DNA of 8,356 nt from Kiloniellales bacterium. GTDB lineage: Bacteria > Pseudomonadota > Alphaproteobacteria > Kiloniellales > JAKSDN01. The DNA is taken from NCBI GenBank assembly GCA_022360075.1, contig JAKSDN010001508.1:1-8356 (forward strand), read 5' to 3'. The notes below the pieces were generated by a model that was not told where the DNA came from, ran no database searches, and worked only from the letters and a program-made list of their open reading frames with translations. A program made the translations under genes and the position numbers. Below are positions 6,700 to 8,356 of this stretch, one piece after another; the stretch's first letter is position 1; each line of letters starts with the position of its first letter.

Positions 6700-7533
6700 A
6701 TGGATGCGCCGCTGCAATCCATGAAGGCGATGAAGCTCTACGACAAGGTGGAGCGGATCGAGAACGAGCTGCGCGCGCGCGGCATCGAGGACGGGGCGCC
6801 GCTTGCGGTCGCGGACCTGACGCCCTTCGACCAATACCACTATCATGGCACGGCCGCGGTCGATGCGGCGATCGAAGCTCTGGCGCTCGGCCCCAAGAGC
6901 AGGGTGCTGGAGGTTGGCTCGGGCATCGGCGGGCCGGCGCGCTATCTCGCTGCGACCGTCGGCTGTCACGTCACGGCCTTGGAGCTGCAGCCCGACCTGC
7001 ACGACACCGGCGCGCGCCTGACCGCGCGCTGCGGGCTCGAGGGCAAGGTGCGCCATCTCCGCGGCGATATCCTGGACGAGCCCCTGGCCGGCGCCGGCTT
7101 CGACGCGCTGGTCTCGCATCTGGTCTTCCTGCACATCCCCGATCGGTCAGGGTTGCTCGCCGCCTGCCGGAACGCGCTGCGGCCCGGCGGCGGGTTCTTC
7201 GTGGAGGACTTCTCCAAGCGGCGCGAGCCGACGCCCGGGCAATGGGACGCCCTTCGGGAGAAGGTCTATTGCAGCTATCTGCCGACGCCGGACACCTACC
7301 TTGCACAGCTTGAAGAAGCCGGCTTCAAGGACATCGCCGCCGAAGACATGACGGCCTCCTGGACCGCCTTCACGGCCGAGCGCCTGGCCGCCTTCCGCGC
7401 CGCGCGGGATCGTCACGTCGGCGTTCACGGGGAGGCCGTTACCGCCGGCCTGGAGGACTTCTACGCGACGGTGGCCGGGCTTTACGGCGCCGGCGTGCTC
7501 GGCGGCCTGCGCCTCACCGCGCGGCTCGCCTAG
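6700..7533 (+). CDS. Class I SAM-dependent methyltransferase
   Basis: A 277-residue soluble methyltransferase. The SAM-binding fold is clear: motif I VLEVGSGIGG at 69-78, acidic residue E95 at the end of strand 2 (VTALELQ), GD at 122-123 (RHLRGDILD), strand 4 FDALVSHLVFLHIPD at 134-148, and LRPGGGFFVEDF at 160-171. The N-terminal helical part (MKLYDKVERI ... FDQYHYHG) and the closing helices probably bind the acceptor. The layout recalls small-molecule N- or C-methyltransferases (UbiE, glycine/sarcosine or phosphoethanolamine types), but I cannot name the acceptor. The ATG at 6700 is preceded by GGAGG at 6681-6685, at a rather long spacing of 14 bases. An in-frame GTG at 6595 lies in the palindrome and is rejected; ATGs at 6721 and 6730 remain alternatives. 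A PotD-like gene follows after 72 bases, perhaps in the same transcript, hinting at amine chemistry (weak inference). Confidence 0.88.
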   Translation: MDAPLQSMKAMKLYDKVERIENELRARGIEDGAPLAVADLTPFDQYHYHGTAAVDAAIEALALGPKSRVLEVGSGIGGPARYLAATVGCHVTALELQPDLHDTGARLTARCGLEGKVRHLRGDILDEPLAGAGFDALVSHLVFLHIPDRSGLLAACRNALRPGGGFFVEDFSKRREPTPGQWDALREKVYCSYLPTPDTYLAQLEEAGFKDIAAEDMTASWTAFTAERLAAFRAARDRHVGVHGEAVTAGLEDFYATVAGLYGAGVLGGLRLTARLA

Positions 7534-7605
7534 GCGGTTGTGCCGGCCTGCGGGCAAACCTAAGCTTTCCCACCTTCTGCACATCCGACGGGGAGCGAGA
7601 GAGCG

Positions 7606-7842
7606 ATGGGATCGCAGCTCAGTGCGCGCCGAGGCTTGGCCGGTCTGGCCCTGGCCCTTGGCCTTCTTTTCGGCGCCGCCAGCGCCTTCGCGGCCGAGAT
7701 CCGCGTGCTCAACTGGCAGGGCTACGGCACGGACGAGCCCTGGGCATTGGAGGCCTTCACGGCCGAGACTGGCATCGAGGTGGTCCACGACTACTTCAAC
7801 TCCGAGCAGGAGATGCTGACCAAGCTGCGCACCAGGATTTAA
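7606..7842 (+). CDS. PotD/PotF-like periplasmic binding protein, N-terminal fragment cut by the junction
   Basis: Only 78 codons are open, against roughly 340-370 residues for the family. Residues 1-29 or 1-30 form a signal peptide (RR near the start, a Leu/Ala core, ASAFA before AEIR). The mature start, EIRVLNWQGYGTDEPWALEAF and then ETGIEVVHDYFNSEQEMLTKLRT, matches polyamine-type (spermidine/putrescine) ABC binding proteins closely. Homologues continue after LRT with a conserved Asn-Pro-Gly-type segment. Here LRT is followed by Arg-Ile and a stop (TAA 7840-7842), exactly where base composition collapses. GGGGAG at 7590-7595, ten bases before the ATG, supports the start. The bacterial part ends at about 7833. 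This is best seen as an intact gene whose remainder is missing from this assembly rather than a natural pseudogene. Confidence 0.85.
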   Translation: MGSQLSARRGLAGLALALGLLFGAASAFAAEIRVLNWQGYGTDEPWALEAFTAETGIEVVHDYFNSEQEMLTKLRTRI

Positions 7843-8145
7843 TGGAACACAATGTGAAATAGGTAACCGTAACAGATCACATTACCAACCTTTAAAGTTT
7901 GTGTAAATAATAAACAGCAGTGATCACGACCGATTGAGAGCCAATTAAAAGGTATGTTTCCTACTGATTGATAACTACTGGAAAAGGGCAAAGAACGACA
8001 AATTTGTCTTTGACTATTATGGTCACAAAGAAACCTAGAGATAAACCTGTTTTGGAGTTGCTGGAAACTGTAATCTTTTTTTCAGAAGAAAGGTTTTAAT
8101 TCCTTCTTTCCAGCATATCGTTTCCTTGAAAATGTTGCCAGTGAG

Positions 8146-8176
8146 CGTACACGACCCAAGGTTTAACGTACACGAC
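8146..8176. repeat. Short direct repeat CGTACACGAC, two copies
   Basis: CGTACACGAC occurs at 8146-8155 and again at 8167-8176, a 21-base period, inside the foreign segment. The bases between the copies are not repeated after the second one. It could be the remnant of a tandem repeat or transposon end; with only two copies it may be chance. Confidence 0.5.
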
Positions 8177-8234
8177 ACACCTGGGGGTTTACTTCCATGG
8201 TCATAAGCTCCAATCTGGGAAAAGGGGGGAAAGA

Positions 8235-8245
8235 GGGGGGGGGGG
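8235..8245. repeat. Poly-G run of 11 in a purine-rich tract
   Basis: Eleven consecutive G bases sit inside a purine-only tract of roughly 35 bases with further G runs on both sides. Such simple-sequence DNA is unlike the bacterial part and is typical of eukaryotic non-coding DNA. Run length is also prone to sequencing error. Confidence 0.8.
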
Positions 8246-8356
8246 AAATGGGGAAATGACCCGACGAGTATGGCTTCTTGATAATCCACGTTTGGATAAA
8301 GCACACACATGTCAAATTCCACCATCCGCGAAGCCGTGTAGAAAAATTCAAAATGG

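Larger units (their letters stand above)
7834..8356. other. Low-GC foreign segment with no recognisable gene, probably eukaryotic
   Basis: From about 7834 to the window end the composition drops from about two-thirds G+C to about 41% (206 of 496 bases, counted over 7861-8356). All codon structure of the bacterial part stops. The segment has A/T-rich stretches, an 11-base G run and two copies of a 10-base direct repeat, and an AATAAA at 7909-7914 that may be chance. The two short minus-strand open frames (8035-8325 and 8163-8351) overlap in different frames, run through the G/A-rich tract and resemble no family I know, so I do not call them genes. The texture suggests animal or other eukaryotic non-coding or transposon-derived DNA, but I cannot identify the source. 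Confidence 0.75.

Noticed and set aside
6323..6724. Open frame across the intergenic repeats
   Set aside because: Most of its codons are translated inverted-repeat and palindrome sequence, and it ends inside the methyltransferase gene in another frame.
8060..8114. Inverted repeat GCTGGAAA/TTTCCAGC as a terminator or MITE end
   Set aside because: Only eight bases match, the interior does not pair well, and there is no flanking duplication; chance is likely in A/T-rich DNA.
8035..8325. Minus-strand open frame of 96 codons in the low-GC segment
   Set aside because: It overlaps another open frame (8163-8351), runs through the homopolymer-rich tract and shows no recognisable domain; a chance frame or transposon remnant is more likely.

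Overview
The first 7.8 kb is high-GC bacterial DNA (about two-thirds G+C by eye), with alphaproteobacterial character. The genes are all on the + strand, and the gaps carry palindromic repeat families of the kind common between genes in Rhizobiales and Rhodospirillales. The last ~520 bases (from about 7834) are very different: about 41% G+C from 7861 to 8356, with no convincing gene. They look like eukaryotic DNA or another unrelated source joined to the bacterial sequence, most likely by a chimeric assembly.

Layout. 3-608 is the C-terminal half of PreA, the iron-sulfur subunit of NAD-dependent dihydropyrimidine dehydrogenase. 815-2053 is an M20-family N-carbamoyl amino acid hydrolase, probably beta-ureidopropionase. 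2321-6265 is a compact four-gene ABC importer: ATPase, two different permeases and an NMT1/THI5-like periplasmic binding protein. It is closed by a clear rho-independent terminator at 6294-6324. 6700-7533 is a class I SAM-dependent methyltransferase. 7606-7842 is the signal peptide and first ~47 mature residues of a PotD/PotF-like polyamine-type binding protein, cut off at the junction.

How the genes work together. PreA (with PreT, outside the window) reduces uracil or thymine. Dihydropyrimidinase (not in the window) would open the ring, and the hydrolase at 815-2053 would release beta-alanine or beta-aminoisobutyrate with CO2 and ammonia. The importer next door is best read as the uptake system for a pyrimidine or related nitrogen heterocycle. 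That substrate is inferred from neighbourhood and family, not from a diagnostic residue. The methyltransferase and PotD-like gene form a separate unit after the terminator and repeats.

Non-coding content. Three gaps hold structured repeats: a paired palindrome at 659-743, two copies of a composite inverted element (2104-2223 and 6336-6463), and a 56-bp near-perfect palindrome at 6563-6618. The arms of the first two families differ in a compensatory way, so base pairing is kept while sequence changes. This is the strongest unexplained signal in the bacterial part. I do not see a new defence system, CRISPR array, tRNA, rRNA or insertion sequence.
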